Assembly (NCBI GenBank): GCA_964482205.1
Contig: CAYZWI010000010.1
Span: forward strand, 62,001 to 126,000
DNA from: JAZDGX01 sp964482205
Lineage (GTDB): Bacteria > Eisenbacteria > RBG-16-71-46 > CAIMUX01 > WJJG01
DNA length: 64,000 nucleotides
Direction of reading: 5' to 3'
Shown here: positions 46,187 to 55,243 of the stretch, one piece after another
How positions within the stretch are numbered: position 1 is the stretch's first letter
Layout of the letters: every line of letters starts with the position of its first letter
Translations under genes and position numbers: made by a program
The notes under the pieces: model-generated
What the model saw: the letters and a program-made list of their open reading frames with translations, nothing else
Database searches by the model: none
What the model was told of the DNA's origin: nothing

Positions 46187-47569
46187 ATGACCACCGCCAC
46201 CATCCTGGTCGTCGAGGACGATCGCGAAATGCGAGCGCTTCTCGAGGACATTCTCGTTGCCGAAAGCTACCAAGTGCGCTCGGCCGCGGATGGGTCGGAA
46301 GGCTTCAAGCTCTTCCTGCGCCACGAAGTCGACTTGATCATCACCGATGTGATGATGCCCGGCATGAAGGGCACCGAGCTGTTGAACGAAGTGCAGGCGC
46401 GCCGTCCGGATGTGCCCGTCATCATCATCACCGCGTTCGGCAACATCGAATCCGCCGTGGATGCGATGAAAGGCGGGGCCTACCACTATCTGCCCAAGCC
46501 CTTTCGCACCCAGGAGCTGCTGATCGCGGTGAGCGCGGCGCTGCGCGAGCGTCATCTGCTGCAAGAGCTGGCCTCGTTGCGCGCCCAGTTTTCGCAAGGG
46601 CCGCTCGACATCATCGCCGAGAGCCCGGCCATGCGGCGCGTGCTGGATGTGATCACGCGCGCGGCCGCTGCCGACACGGCCGTCTTGCTTACCGGGGAAA
46701 GCGGAACCGGAAAGGAAGTGCTCGCGCGAGTGCTTCACGCCCGCAGCCCGCGGCTCGGCCATCCTTTTCTCGCGATCAATTGCGCGGCCATTCCCGAAAC
46801 GCTTCTCGAAAGCCAGCTCTTCGGCCACCGGCGGGGCGCGTTCACGGATGCGCGCCAGGATCGCATGGGTCACTTCCAGGAGGCCGAGGGCGGCACCGTG
46901 TTTCTGGACGAGATCGGCGACATGCCGTTGGGATTGCAGGCAAAAATCCTGCGGGTGCTCCAGGAAAAGGAAGTGCATCCCCTCGGCGCTCCGGCCCCGG
47001 TTGCCGTGAATGTGCGCATCGTCGCGTCGACCAATCGCGATCTGGCCGCGCTCATGCGCGAGGGGAAGTTCCGCGAAGACCTCTACTATCGTTTGAATGT
47101 CATCAGCGTGCGCGTGCCGCCGCTGCGGGAGCGGCCCGATGATCTTCTTCCCCTGATCGCGCACTTTCTCGAAAAGCATGGGCGCAGATTGGGGCGCGAA
47201 GGATGCAAGCTCTCCACCGAAGCGTTGCAGTTGCTTCAGCGCCACGCCTGGCCCGGCAATGTGCGCGAACTGGAGAACGCGATCGAACGCGCGCTCGTGT
47301 TGAGCAGGCAGGCGACCATCGGCCCGGCGGATCTGCCTGACGGGCTTGGATGCGCGCGCACTTCGGCGATCATCGAAGAAATGCCGCGATCGGTCGCCGA
47401 CATCGAGCGAGACCACATTCTTCGCGTGCTCCGCTCGGTGGCCGGCAACAAGACGGCAGCGGCCCGGCTCCTCGGACTCGACCGCAAGACCCTTTACCGC
47501 AAGCTGCAGTCGTACGGACTGGGCAGCGAGGCGGACGATTCCGCTGGTCCCAAAATGCCCCAGCCGTAG
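46187..47569 (+). CDS. sigma-54-dependent NtrC-family response regulator
   Basis: A 460-residue activator. The receiver domain has D-D at 11-12 and the phosphoacceptor Asp54 in I-I-T-D-V-M-M-P-G-M. The AAA+ domain contains Walker A G-E-S-G-T-G-K-E (170-177) and the sigma-54-contacting G-A-F-T-D-A loop (217-222). The C-terminus is a Fis-type helix-turn-helix (K-T-A-A-A-R-L-L-G-L-D-R-K-T-L-Y-R-K-L). It follows the kinase gene by one base. A sigma-54 promoter 78 bp beyond its stop codon is a likely target. Confidence 0.95.
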   Translation: MTTATILVVEDDREMRALLEDILVAESYQVRSAADGSEGFKLFLRHEVDLIITDVMMPGMKGTELLNEVQARRPDVPVIIITAFGNIESAVDAMKGGAYHYLPKPFRTQELLIAVSAALRERHLLQELASLRAQFSQGPLDIIAESPAMRRVLDVITRAAAADTAVLLTGESGTGKEVLARVLHARSPRLGHPFLAINCAAIPETLLESQLFGHRRGAFTDARQDRMGHFQEAEGGTVFLDEIGDMPLGLQAKILRVLQEKEVHPLGAPAPVAVNVRIVASTNRDLAALMREGKFREDLYYRLNVISVRVPPLRERPDDLLPLIAHFLEKHGRRLGREGCKLSTEALQLLQRHAWPGNVRELENAIERALVLSRQATIGPADLPDGLGCARTSAIIEEMPRSVADIERDHILRVLRSVAGNKTAAARLLGLDRKTLYRKLQSYGLGSEADDSAGPKMPQP

Positions 47570-47646
47570 CGTTTTTCCCCGCCCCATTCGCCTCCACCGC
47601 CGGGCCTCAGCTCGTCTAATCCATCGCTCCGCTTATTCATAGGACC

Positions 47647-47661
47647 TGGCATGCTACTTGC
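47647..47661 (+). promoter_or_regulatory. sigma-54 (-24/-12) promoter
   Basis: TGGCATG-CTAC-TTGC, with the invariant GG and GC exactly ten bases apart. Transcription would start near 47673, 28 bp before the ATG of the small gene at 47701. Confidence 0.7.
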
Positions 47662-47700
47662 CCCGCCTGGGATTGGCTTGGGAAACCAGGGAGAAGCGGC

Positions 47701-48024
47701 ATGCGCGAAGAGGCACAAGGAGTCGACGAGTCGGGGGAGGCCGAGGACATCGGACGGCCGAAGGACGATGGAAAGCCCGAAGGCATCTCGAGGCCCCGGA
47801 CCAACCGGCTGCCCGAGATGCTTTGGGAGGAGATCGATCGCCCCGGTTGTTACCTGCTGCCCGACGCGGGTCTCATCGCGCGCTTGCCGCGTTCCGCTCT
47901 CGGTCCCGGAACGCTTCCTCTCGTAACCCTGGTTTCCGAGAAGCCCGTGCGCGCGGTGCGCATTTCCGACGATCCGACGGAACGAATCGAAGTGCTGCGC
48001 GCGGTCATCCGCGAGCATCCGTAG
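47701..48024 (+). CDS. conserved hypothetical protein behind a sigma-54 promoter
   Basis: A 107-residue soluble protein with no signal peptide or membrane helix. The first ~35 residues are charged and probably disordered. The core reads M-L-W-E-E-I-D-R-P-G-C-Y-L, then L-I-A-R-L-P-R-S-A-L-G-P-G and R-I-S-D-D-P-T-E-R-I-E-V-L-R, a pattern I recall in short uncharacterised bacterial proteins. GGGAG lies upstream of the ATG. Its position downstream of a two-component pair and a -24/-12 promoter points to induction by that pair. Confidence 0.6.
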   Translation: MREEAQGVDESGEAEDIGRPKDDGKPEGISRPRTNRLPEMLWEEIDRPGCYLLPDAGLIARLPRSALGPGTLPLVTLVSEKPVRAVRISDDPTERIEVLRAVIREHP

Positions 48025-48119
48025 TCTCGTCCACCGCGAACGGCTGGTGCGCATCGTGGAGTGCGAGTTTGTGGGAAACGGGGGCGCAGCAAAGGCACGT
48101 GTCATGACAGAGCCGACAT

Positions 48120-49490
48120 ATGCATAGAAGCTCGCTTCTCGATTCCGTTTGGCGCGGCCACGCATCTGTTCCGCGCGCGCGCGCGAAGCCGGCGGTCCCA
48201 TTCACCGTTTGGTGGGTGCTCCTGGTTCTCTGCTGCGCGTTTGTCGGGTTGAGTTCGACGGGATGCGGCGAGTCCGAGCACGGCTTGCTCACGCCGATGG
48301 ATCCCGGTTCCAATGATGACGGAAGCAATCCTCAGGACGGCACCGGCAAGCCTCCCGATCCGGGCGCTCCGCCCGATTCGACTTCCGATCAGCCGCCGCA
48401 ACCTACCTGGGTGGAAGTCGACCCCGCCGAAGAAATCATCGCCATCGCGCCGACCCCTTGGTTCGAGGGTCGGGCGGCCGCCTGCACCTTCGCCTTCGAC
48501 GATACGCGCGCCTCGCACTACGCCGTCGCTGCTCCGGAACTCGAGGCGCACGGCTTTCGCGGGACCTTCAACCTGGTCACATCGCAAGTGGGCGGTTGGG
48601 AGCCGTGGCAGATGCTGCTCGATCGCGGTCACGAAATCGCCAACCACACCCGCAATCACACCTATTTCGATCATCTCTCTCTCGACGAGATTGCGCATGA
48701 AGTGCGCCTTGGAAAGCTCGATCTTCTCGCGAATCTGCGCGGCCTCCACGATGTGCCGTCCTTTACCTACCCGGGAGGCGTGTGTCCGCCCGGCGTGGAA
48801 GAGATCATCGCTCGATACCACACCAGCGGAAGAGTGGGGCAGGGCTTGGCTTCTGCGGATCCGGCGAACATGGCCCAAGTGTCCGGGTTCGGTTATTACG
48901 ATCCGTTTTCGACGTGGGCCATGAACCGGAATCTCGACGATGCGATTGCGGCCGGAGGCTGGTACATCGGGTACTTCCACAATGTCGTGAGGAGCGGCGT
49001 CTCGCGTTTGGATTGCCCGCTGCACATCTTCCGCGCTCATCTCGATTATGCGATGAGCAGAAGCGCCGACCTCTGGGTCGCCACCCAGGGCGAAGTGGCC
49101 GATTACATTTCACGCCGGCGGAACTTCATCTATCAATTGACGCCGGGTTCGCCGCCCCAGTTTTCCTTCGAAACGAAAGGCGCAGGGCCAGGACCTGTCC
49201 GCCCTCTCACGGTGGAATTCACCTTCAAGTCGGGCGACAGCGTGCGCCTGACCATCAATGGGAACACGCAAGCTCTCACGCCGGGCGAGGCGCGCTGCGT
49301 GGCCGATCTTCTGCCGGGGCGGGACTATCCCATCAAGGTGGAGATCCTCGCTCCGCCCGTCATCACGGAATTCGCGGCCAAGAGCGCGACGGGAACGAGC
49401 GGCCCCGGCACTGGCAGCGGCGCTGATCCGGGTCTTGACCGCGGCCATGACCGCGGCTCTGACCGCGGCCTTGGCCGCGCGGCAACTTGA
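48120..49490 (+). CDS. polysaccharide deacetylase family lipoprotein
   Basis: A 456-residue envelope protein. A hydrophobic segment (about 28-46) ends in a lipobox S-S-T-G-C-G, followed by a Pro/Asp/Gly linker to about residue 95. The NodB domain shows C-T-F-A-F-D-D-T-R-A-S-H (catalytic and metal Asp), H-E-I-A-N-H-T-R-N-H (zinc H-x3-H) and F-T-Y-P-G-G. It probably removes acyl groups from an envelope or external polysaccharide. A beta-sandwich domain and a low-complexity D-R-G-x tail, encoded by GACCGCGG repeats, complete it. The start codon has a weak ribosome binding site. Confidence 0.8.
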   Translation: MHRSSLLDSVWRGHASVPRARAKPAVPFTVWWVLLVLCCAFVGLSSTGCGESEHGLLTPMDPGSNDDGSNPQDGTGKPPDPGAPPDSTSDQPPQPTWVEVDPAEEIIAIAPTPWFEGRAAACTFAFDDTRASHYAVAAPELEAHGFRGTFNLVTSQVGGWEPWQMLLDRGHEIANHTRNHTYFDHLSLDEIAHEVRLGKLDLLANLRGLHDVPSFTYPGGVCPPGVEEIIARYHTSGRVGQGLASADPANMAQVSGFGYYDPFSTWAMNRNLDDAIAAGGWYIGYFHNVVRSGVSRLDCPLHIFRAHLDYAMSRSADLWVATQGEVADYISRRRNFIYQLTPGSPPQFSFETKGAGPGPVRPLTVEFTFKSGDSVRLTINGNTQALTPGEARCVADLLPGRDYPIKVEILAPPVITEFAAKSATGTSGPGTGSGADPGLDRGHDRGSDRGLGRAAT

Positions 49491-49575
49491 GTCGAGAAAA
49501 CGCGGCCGCTATCCGGTGCGCATCCGGAACGGTGGCCGCAGAGCGAATGAACTTCTCACTGGGAGGGTCTTCGGG

Positions 49576-50085
49576 ATGCAAGTTCGCAAGGGATGGTGGA
49601 TCGTTCTCGGGATTGTCGTTTTGATTTGCCTGGGCGGCTGCTCCAAGAAGGCCGCTTCTCCCGAAACGCTGGCCGGCTCTCCGATTTCGGAAACGAAGCA
49701 GTCCGTCGCGCCTGCTTCGGAAACCAATTCGTCGACCAAGAGCCCGGCCTTCGAACTTCAGTTGAAGGATGCGTTCTTCGACTACGACAAGGCTACCCTC
49801 ACCGCCGAGGCTCGCGAGACGCTGGCCGGGAATGCGCAGTACTTGATGAACAACGCGAGCACCCGCGTGTTGATCGAAGGGCACTGCGATGAGCGGGGGA
49901 CGCGCGAGTACAACCTCGCGCTCGGCGACCGGCGCGCGCGGGCAGTGATGGACTTTCTGGTGGACTACGGCATCTCTCCGACGAGGATCGAGATCATCAG
50001 CTACGGCAAGGAGCGGCCCTTCGTCATGGGAAGCAACGAAAGCGCCTGGGCCCAAAACCGCCGCGCGCACCTCGTCAGCCGTTGA
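49576..50085 (+). CDS. pal: OmpA-family peptidoglycan-associated lipoprotein Pal
   Basis: A 169-residue outer-membrane lipoprotein that ties the outer membrane to peptidoglycan. The lipobox is C-L-G-G-C-S (Cys22), followed by a Ser/Thr-rich linker. The OmpA domain has the Pal hallmarks F-F-D-Y-D-K-A-T-L, I-E-G-H-C-D-E-R-G-T-R-E-Y-N-L-A-L-G-D-R-R-A, and I-S-Y-G-K-E-R-P. The ATG has GGGAGG 9 bp upstream. No other tol genes are adjacent, which is unusual for pal. Confidence 0.93.
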   Translation: MQVRKGWWIVLGIVVLICLGGCSKKAASPETLAGSPISETKQSVAPASETNSSTKSPAFELQLKDAFFDYDKATLTAEARETLAGNAQYLMNNASTRVLIEGHCDERGTREYNLALGDRRARAVMDFLVDYGISPTRIEIISYGKERPFVMGSNESAWAQNRRAHLVSR

Positions 50086-50087
50086 CG

Positions 50088-50243
50088 CTTGTGGAGCGAA
50101 GATTCGGGGAGACCGGTCCGAGCCGGCCTCCCCGTCATTCTTCCTGTGAGACTCTTGCCGGGAATCGGACGCAGGCAAGAATCGCCTAACGGAAACCCCC
50201 GCGCGCATTTGAATCGCTCCATCACGAGTCTTCGACCCACAAG
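50088..50243. mobile_element. MITE-like element, copy 2
   Basis: A 156-bp element starting two bases after the pal stop codon. The left end is CTTGTGGAGCGAAGATTCGG (50088-50107). The right end, read on the minus strand, is CTTGTGGGTCGAAGACTCG (50225-50243). The interior differs from copy 1 and carries the pal terminator hairpin. Copies 1 and 2 share the exact 17-mer TCTTCGACCCACAAGGG at the right border. Confidence 0.5.
50106..50133 (+). terminator. probable pal terminator
   Basis: Hairpin GGGGAG-A-CCGG with its complement, loop TCCGAG, starting 20 bp after the pal stop, followed by a moderately T-rich stretch. Confidence 0.6.
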
Positions 50244-50371
50244 GGATTCCCCTTCAGCGTCGTCGGCCATTCCGGGTATCATCCCCGCATCGCATTTTCC
50301 TGATAGCGCGAGCATCGCCGCATCGCTGCTCGCCCGTCGTGGGCCCGATGGACGAAAGGAATCGCCGCCGC

Positions 50372-51841
50372 ATGAGCACGCCGAAGGAGCACACATCGCT
50401 CGGCCAGAAAGTCGTCGACTACTTCAAGGGGTTCGCCGTCTTGAAGGAGACCCGCAAGGAGTACTGGGGCCTCCAGGCGATCAACTTCCTCGACATGACG
50501 GCCTACTTCTCCCTCTACGGCATCGTCGTCGTCCTGCTTTCCGAGGACTTCGGATTCAGCGACATCAATGCCGGCTACATCTTCACGGCCTTCACCCTGG
50601 GCACGACGATCTGCCTCTGGTTCTCAGGCCTGTTCACCGATTGGCTCGGCATCCGGCGCACCATCTACCTCTCGATGGCTGCGCTGCTCGTCACGCGGGT
50701 AGGAGTGATCTGGGCCGGACTCGACCCGAACTTGCCCTACCGTTCCTACATCGCCGCCGGCGCGATCATACTGATGGCCCCCGGCATGGCGATGGTGCAG
50801 ACGATGCTGCAGGCGGCCAACCGGCGCTTCACCACCGCCCGCTCACGCGGCCCCGGATTCAATCTCTGGTATCTCTTCATGAATGTGGGCGCCGCGTGCG
50901 GGGGATTCCTGATCGATCTCGTGCGCAAGAACCTGCACCTGCCCAACACCTACATTCTCTTCTTCTCGATCTTCTCCGGCATCGCTTGCATGGTGATCGC
51001 CTTCCTCGTCATTCGCCGGGAAGACCAGCTCTACGGGCCCGACGAAGTCCCGGACATGAAGCCGGCCGTGGAAAAGAAGAAGCCCTGGCAGATCGCCTGG
51101 TCCGTGGTGAGCCACCCAGTCTTCTGGCGGTTCATGGTGCTCGTGATCTGTCTCCTGGGCGTGCGGGCGGTCTTCCTGTATCTCCACCTCCTCTATCCGA
51201 AATTCTGGCTGCGCGTGATCGGCCCCGAGGCGTCCATCGGCACTCTTCAGGCGATCAATCCCATTCTCGTCATCATCGGGCTGATCCTGCTCGTGCCGGT
51301 TTTGCACCGCTTCAAGGTCTATTCGATGCTGACCTATGGAGCGATCGTCTCGGCGCTGTCGATGTTCGTGATGGCGATTCCCTCATATGGCCAGGCGACC
51401 TACACGATCACCATGCTGTCGCTGATCGTGCTCACGATCGGGGAGATCGTCTGGTCGCCGCGACTGCAGGAATACACCGCCGCTATTGCGCCCAAGGGGC
51501 AGGAGGGCACCTATCTTGGTTTGTCGCTCTTCCCCTGGTTTTTCGCGAAGGGCGCGGTGAGCGCTCTCTCGGGCCACATGCTCGCGCGCTGGATTCCCGA
51601 GTTTCCCGAAGGCGAGCCGATTCTGCGCGATCGTTTGGCTGCCGGTCAGATCTCCTTCTGGGATTCGCCGAGCGCGCTCTTCATCATTCTGGGAATCGTC
51701 GCCCTCGCGGGACCGATAATCGCGATGGCGATGAAGAAGTGGTTCACGAAAGGCGCGAGCTGGAATCGCGAGGAAGCCGACCGGGAGATTCAGGCGCAGA
51801 AGGAACTGCAAGCGCAGCGCGAGGCGGAGACGACGAGCTGA
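50372..51841 (+). CDS. MFS transporter, POT/PTR2-like
   Basis: A 489-residue inner-membrane transporter with about twelve to fourteen helices. The N-terminal region has W-G-L-Q-A-I-N-F-L-D-M and the MFS signature around helices 2-3 (G-L-F-T-D-W-L-G-I-R-R-T). A motif like P-G-M-A-M-V-Q follows, and a charged cytosolic loop (E-D-Q-L-Y-G-P-D-E-V) sits mid-protein. The layout recalls proton-dependent oligopeptide transporters, but substrate is unproven. The start is chosen at ATG 50372 with AAGGA; 50348 is possible. A 42-bp tandem repeat spans its stop codon. Confidence 0.82.
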   Translation: MSTPKEHTSLGQKVVDYFKGFAVLKETRKEYWGLQAINFLDMTAYFSLYGIVVVLLSEDFGFSDINAGYIFTAFTLGTTICLWFSGLFTDWLGIRRTIYLSMAALLVTRVGVIWAGLDPNLPYRSYIAAGAIILMAPGMAMVQTMLQAANRRFTTARSRGPGFNLWYLFMNVGAACGGFLIDLVRKNLHLPNTYILFFSIFSGIACMVIAFLVIRREDQLYGPDEVPDMKPAVEKKKPWQIAWSVVSHPVFWRFMVLVICLLGVRAVFLYLHLLYPKFWLRVIGPEASIGTLQAINPILVIIGLILLVPVLHRFKVYSMLTYGAIVSALSMFVMAIPSYGQATYTITMLSLIVLTIGEIVWSPRLQEYTAAIAPKGQEGTYLGLSLFPWFFAKGAVSALSGHMLARWIPEFPEGEPILRDRLAAGQISFWDSPSALFIILGIVALAGPIIAMAMKKWFTKGASWNREEADREIQAQKELQAQREAETTS

Positions 51842-51908
51842 GCAGTCGCGGTCGTGCAGCGCGAAGCGGAGACGGCGAGCTGAGCAGCCACGGTCGCGCA
51901 GCGCCCAG
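51814..51908. repeat. 42-bp tandem repeat across the MFS stop codon
   Basis: GCAGCGCGARGCGGAGACG begins at 51814 and 51856, and GCAGCGC again at 51898. The period of 42 bp (14 codons) keeps frame. The first unit includes the transporter's last codons and TGA; the second repeats both after the stop. Confidence 0.8.
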
Positions 51909-51995
51909 TCGCAACCGGCGAAATTGCAGCGAAGCAGTGCGGCGAGCAAAGCGCGTGCGCGAGTTGCGACGCATGGAAACCGGCGAGCCGATGCC

Positions 51996-53114
51996 GTGAG
52001 CGAGATTTCCTGGAGCTGGAACCGCTATGCGCGCCCCGTTCCCCGCGCTCCGCGCGGCATCGACGCGCAGCGGCGCTATCGCGAAAGCCAGGATCGCAAT
52101 CCTGAGCGCACCCCTCTAGATCCATCCGCGGAAGGCCCGCGGGAGCACCTTTCCCGCTATCTCCTCGCGCGCCCATGGATCGCGGGCCGGCGCGTTCTGG
52201 ATGGCGGATGCGGATTCGCGTACGGCTCTCTTCTGATTCGCTGTCTGGGCGCTTCGCAAGTCGTGGGTCTCGAGCGCGATGAGGATGCGCTGCGGGCCGG
52301 CGCGACGGCGCTCCGTTCCATGGGGAAAGATCGGTTCGCGATTCGTGGGGAGTGCCCGCCGGACGAAGGGCCTCTTCTCGTGGCCGGTGATTTGGAGCGC
52401 GCGCCGCTGCCGGACCGATCGATGGACCTCCTGCTGGCCTTCGAGGTGATCGAGCATCTGGCCGAGCCGAGGCGGTTTCTCTCCGAGGCCCGGCGCGTGC
52501 TGACCGAATCGGGACTGCTGCTGATCTCGACGCCGAATCGCGAGCTCATCTCGCCGGGGTGGGAGATCCCGCCCAATCGCTTCCATGTGCGCGAGTATTC
52601 ACCGGATGAGTTGCGCGCCCTCTTGGCATCCGAATTTCCGGAAGTGGAGATGGCCGGACAACGGCCGGGAGAGCGCTTGCTGCGCAAACGAACGCACGGT
52701 CGCAGAGGCAAGCGGGTGGCCGTGTCCGTCGAGCGAGCGTTTGGATTCGATCCGCGGCGAATCCTTCCCGGCGGTGTGCGCTCGACAATCAAGCGGATGC
52801 TGGGCGATCGCAAGGAGCCGGACGAGGGCGGCCGCACGGGCGAGACAAATGCGCTCGCGCCGCGAATCCGGGAATGGGTGTCGGCGGGTCTGGAGGCCCA
52901 AGACCCTTGTCTCGGCGGCTTGTACGAATACGCTTCCGCCGAGTCGGGCGAGACTCTGATCGCGCTGTGTCATCAAGACACGGATTCCGTGCTTTCCCGT
53001 GCGTTCGATTCGTCTGCTTCACCCCGCGTCGAGGGCCCGGTCAACGATTGTGGCGACGAATCGATGGGCCGCGGCGGACGGATCAGCGGTCTTGTTCCTG
53101 GAACGCGGCCTTGA
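51996..53114 (+). CDS. class I SAM-dependent methyltransferase
   Basis: A 372-residue cytoplasmic protein. Residues ~45-190 hold a Methyltransf_11-type Rossmann domain: R-V-L-D-G-G-C-G-F-A-Y-G (SAM motif I), V-V-G-L-E-R-D, D-L-E-R-A-P-L-P-D-R-S-M-D-L-L-L-A-F-E-V-I-E-H-L and L-L-I-S-T-P-N-R-E. The substrate is unknown; the C-terminal ~180 residues are not conserved to my eye. The GTG start at 51996 is a guess, since no strong ribosome binding site exists. Confidence 0.8.
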   Translation: MSEISWSWNRYARPVPRAPRGIDAQRRYRESQDRNPERTPLDPSAEGPREHLSRYLLARPWIAGRRVLDGGCGFAYGSLLIRCLGASQVVGLERDEDALRAGATALRSMGKDRFAIRGECPPDEGPLLVAGDLERAPLPDRSMDLLLAFEVIEHLAEPRRFLSEARRVLTESGLLLISTPNRELISPGWEIPPNRFHVREYSPDELRALLASEFPEVEMAGQRPGERLLRKRTHGRRGKRVAVSVERAFGFDPRRILPGGVRSTIKRMLGDRKEPDEGGRTGETNALAPRIREWVSAGLEAQDPCLGGLYEYASAESGETLIALCHQDTDSVLSRAFDSSASPRVEGPVNDCGDESMGRGGRISGLVPGTRP

Positions 53115-53316
53115 CTGCGCCCCGGAACCTCATCCCGACGGGAACGGGATCGGCCGCGAGATCCCGTCTCCGGGCGGGGCGAAACCGGCGCCGCAGACCG
53201 ATCCGGCCAGGAACGCGGCAGAGGACCGCAGGGTATTTCCATTGTCGGAGCCGCTGACGCACGCTCCGGCGGGCCTGTCGGAATCGTCATTCCATCTTTG
53301 CCATGGGAACGAAGTC

Positions 53317-54078
53317 GTGTCGAAGCGCATCGTCGGCGAAATCGAGGCCAAGTCGATTCTGAACGCCTCGAAGATCTACGACTACTGCCTGAATCCCTAC
53401 ACGGGATGCGGGGTGGGCTGCGTCTACTGCTATGCCGCGCAGTTCATGCGCCGGTACAGCGGCCACAGCGAGCCGTGGGGACAGTTCGTCGATGTCAAAG
53501 TGAATGCGCCAGAGATCCTGGCGAAGCAAATCGTGCGCGCGAAGAGAGGATCGATCTGGATCTCTTCCGTGTGCGATCCCTATCAGCCCATGGAAGCGCG
53601 CTACCGCTTGACGCGCCGATTGCTCGAGGTGCTGATCGGGCGCGATTTCCCAGTGACCATCCAGACGAAGAGCGCGCGGGTTCTTCGCGACCTCGATCTC
53701 ATACGACAATTATCCGATGCCGAAGTGGGATTCACAATCGCGACGGAAGACGAGCGGATCGCGAAGCTCTTCGAGCCGCACGCCTCTCCGATTTCCGAGC
53801 GGATCGATGCGTTGCGCCATTTCCGGCGCGCCGGAATTGCGACCTATGCCTTTTGCGGCCCGCTCTTGCCGGGCGATCCCGATCGCCTCGCCGCGCAACT
53901 CGGCGATGTGATCGAGTACGCCTTCATCGATCGCATGAATTATGTGCCGGCAGTGAAGAAGTTCTATGAGCGCCACGGCCTGACGGACGCGCTCGACGAC
54001 TCCTTCTTCGAAAAGCAGGCGAGCGCGCTGGCCAAAGGCCTGCGCAAGCGTGGTGTGCGCGTGAAGGTGGTCTTCTAG
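53317..54078 (+). CDS. radical SAM protein, spore photoproduct lyase-like (SPL family)
   Basis: A radical SAM enzyme of the SPL/Rv2578c-like family with the cluster motif C-G-V-G-C-V-Y-C-Y-A (CxxxCxxC). The preceding A-K-S-I-L-N-A-S-K and L-N-P-Y-T-G match the family opening, followed by I-W-I-S-S-V-C-D-P-Y-Q-P-M-E and F-C-G-P-L-L-P-G. Members repair thymine dimers in spores or are of unknown role. The GTG at 53317 begins conserved sequence (253 aa), but the frame is open from 52999, so a longer product overlapping the methyltransferase gene cannot be excluded. Confidence 0.8.
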   Translation: MSKRIVGEIEAKSILNASKIYDYCLNPYTGCGVGCVYCYAAQFMRRYSGHSEPWGQFVDVKVNAPEILAKQIVRAKRGSIWISSVCDPYQPMEARYRLTRRLLEVLIGRDFPVTIQTKSARVLRDLDLIRQLSDAEVGFTIATEDERIAKLFEPHASPISERIDALRHFRRAGIATYAFCGPLLPGDPDRLAAQLGDVIEYAFIDRMNYVPAVKKFYERHGLTDALDDSFFEKQASALAKGLRKRGVRVKVVF

Positions 54079-54094
54079 CGGGTCGCTGACGCGC

Positions 54095-55243
54095 TCACTG
54101 GGGCGCTGTTTGTATTCGGAGGATGGCCGTCACTGGAAAGTGATCCGAAGGATACCGGCCGTCCACTGTGTCCCTCACGATACGGCATTCCAGCGGGATT
54201 ACATCGGCGGTCGTCAGGATCCAATCGACGCGATCCCCGCGCGTCTCGCCCGTGAAGCCGTGATAGGTCGCTTCCTCGTCGCGAGTTTCGTCGTGCTCCG
54301 CATGCAAGGCACGGTATGCGTCGGTCAGCGCGCCGCGTGGCTCGCGCCCAGCCGGGCGCGCGGCAAGTTCGCTGGGACTGGTTCCCGTAAGCACCGCGTA
54401 GGGAGTCGGAGGCGGAGCGTCTGGAGTCGCCTCCGCAGCGCGTGTAGTCTCACCGGCGGCCATGACGAACATGCCTCCGAGCGTTGCCGGCGCATTGAAA
54501 TCACCCATCACGATCGCGTGCCGATAGCCGGTCTTCGCGGCCACGGAATCGCGCAGCAGCATGGCCGAATGCCGCCGCGCTTCCTCTCCCAGGTGATCGA
54601 AGTGCGTGTCGAAGGCGTGAAGAATGACCTGTGGATGGAGATTGTCCCGCAGCTCGACCCAGGTTGCCATGCGCGTCAGCGCCGCGTCCCATCCGACGCT
54701 CCCCGGCACACGCGGCGTGTCGCTCAGCCAGAAATGCCCTTCGGCCAGCTTCGTGAAGCGGTCACGGCGATAGAAGATGGCGCACATCTCACCAGTGAGG
54801 GCGCCGTCGTCCCGCCCCGCGCCCACGAAAGCGTACTCCGGGAAAGCGGCGCGCAAATCGTCCGCCTGCGCGGCCAGGCACTCCTGCGTCCCGAGCAGAT
54901 CGGGCGAGAAGGCGCGAATGCTCTCGATGAGACGCGCGCGGCGAGTCGCCCAGCTGTCCGGACCATCATCCGCCGTGCCATAGCGAACATTGAAAGTCAT
55001 GACGCGAAGCGTGGCGACCGAGTCCGCAGGGACAGCCGTTGAGGAAGAGGAAGCGAGAACCGGCACCGGGGGAGGCGATGCGCTGGAAGCAGGATCAGGC
55101 ACCGGGGCAGACGCATGGGAACAAATGTGAGGCCCTGCGAGAAACGAGGCCGCCGACAGGGAGAGAACGAGCAGTAATATCCTCGTCGATGCAGCATGCA
55201 GGCCGGGGCCGGCTTTTCGAACGGCCGGGTTTTTCCGCTTCAT
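54095..55243 (-). CDS. exported endonuclease/exonuclease/phosphatase family protein
   Basis: A 382-residue EEP-superfamily hydrolase with an N-terminal signal (I-L-L-L-V-L-S-L-S-A-A-S-F-L-A-G) and a Ser/Pro/Ala linker. It shows the EEP motifs: M-T-F-N-V-R-Y, L-L-G-T-Q-E, F-D-T-H-F-D-H, V-M-G-D-F-N-A, V-D-W-I-L and Y-P-S-D-H-F-P-V, covering the metal- and phosphate-binding residues. Related exported proteins act as phosphodiesterases or sphingomyelinase-like enzymes; substrate unknown. The ATG at 55243 follows GGAGAAGAGG. It converges on the SPL gene with 16 bp between. Confidence 0.85.
   Translation of the reverse strand: MKRKNPAVRKAGPGLHAASTRILLLVLSLSAASFLAGPHICSHASAPVPDPASSASPPPVPVLASSSSTAVPADSVATLRVMTFNVRYGTADDGPDSWATRRARLIESIRAFSPDLLGTQECLAAQADDLRAAFPEYAFVGAGRDDGALTGEMCAIFYRRDRFTKLAEGHFWLSDTPRVPGSVGWDAALTRMATWVELRDNLHPQVILHAFDTHFDHLGEEARRHSAMLLRDSVAAKTGYRHAIVMGDFNAPATLGGMFVMAAGETTRAAEATPDAPPPTPYAVLTGTSPSELAARPAGREPRGALTDAYRALHAEHDETRDEEATYHGFTGETRGDRVDWILTTADVIPLECRIVRDTVDGRYPSDHFPVTAILRIQTAPQ

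Noticed and set aside
49430..49490. GACCGCGG repeats as a regulatory element
   Set aside because: They lie inside the end of the deacetylase coding frame and encode its D-R-G-x tail.
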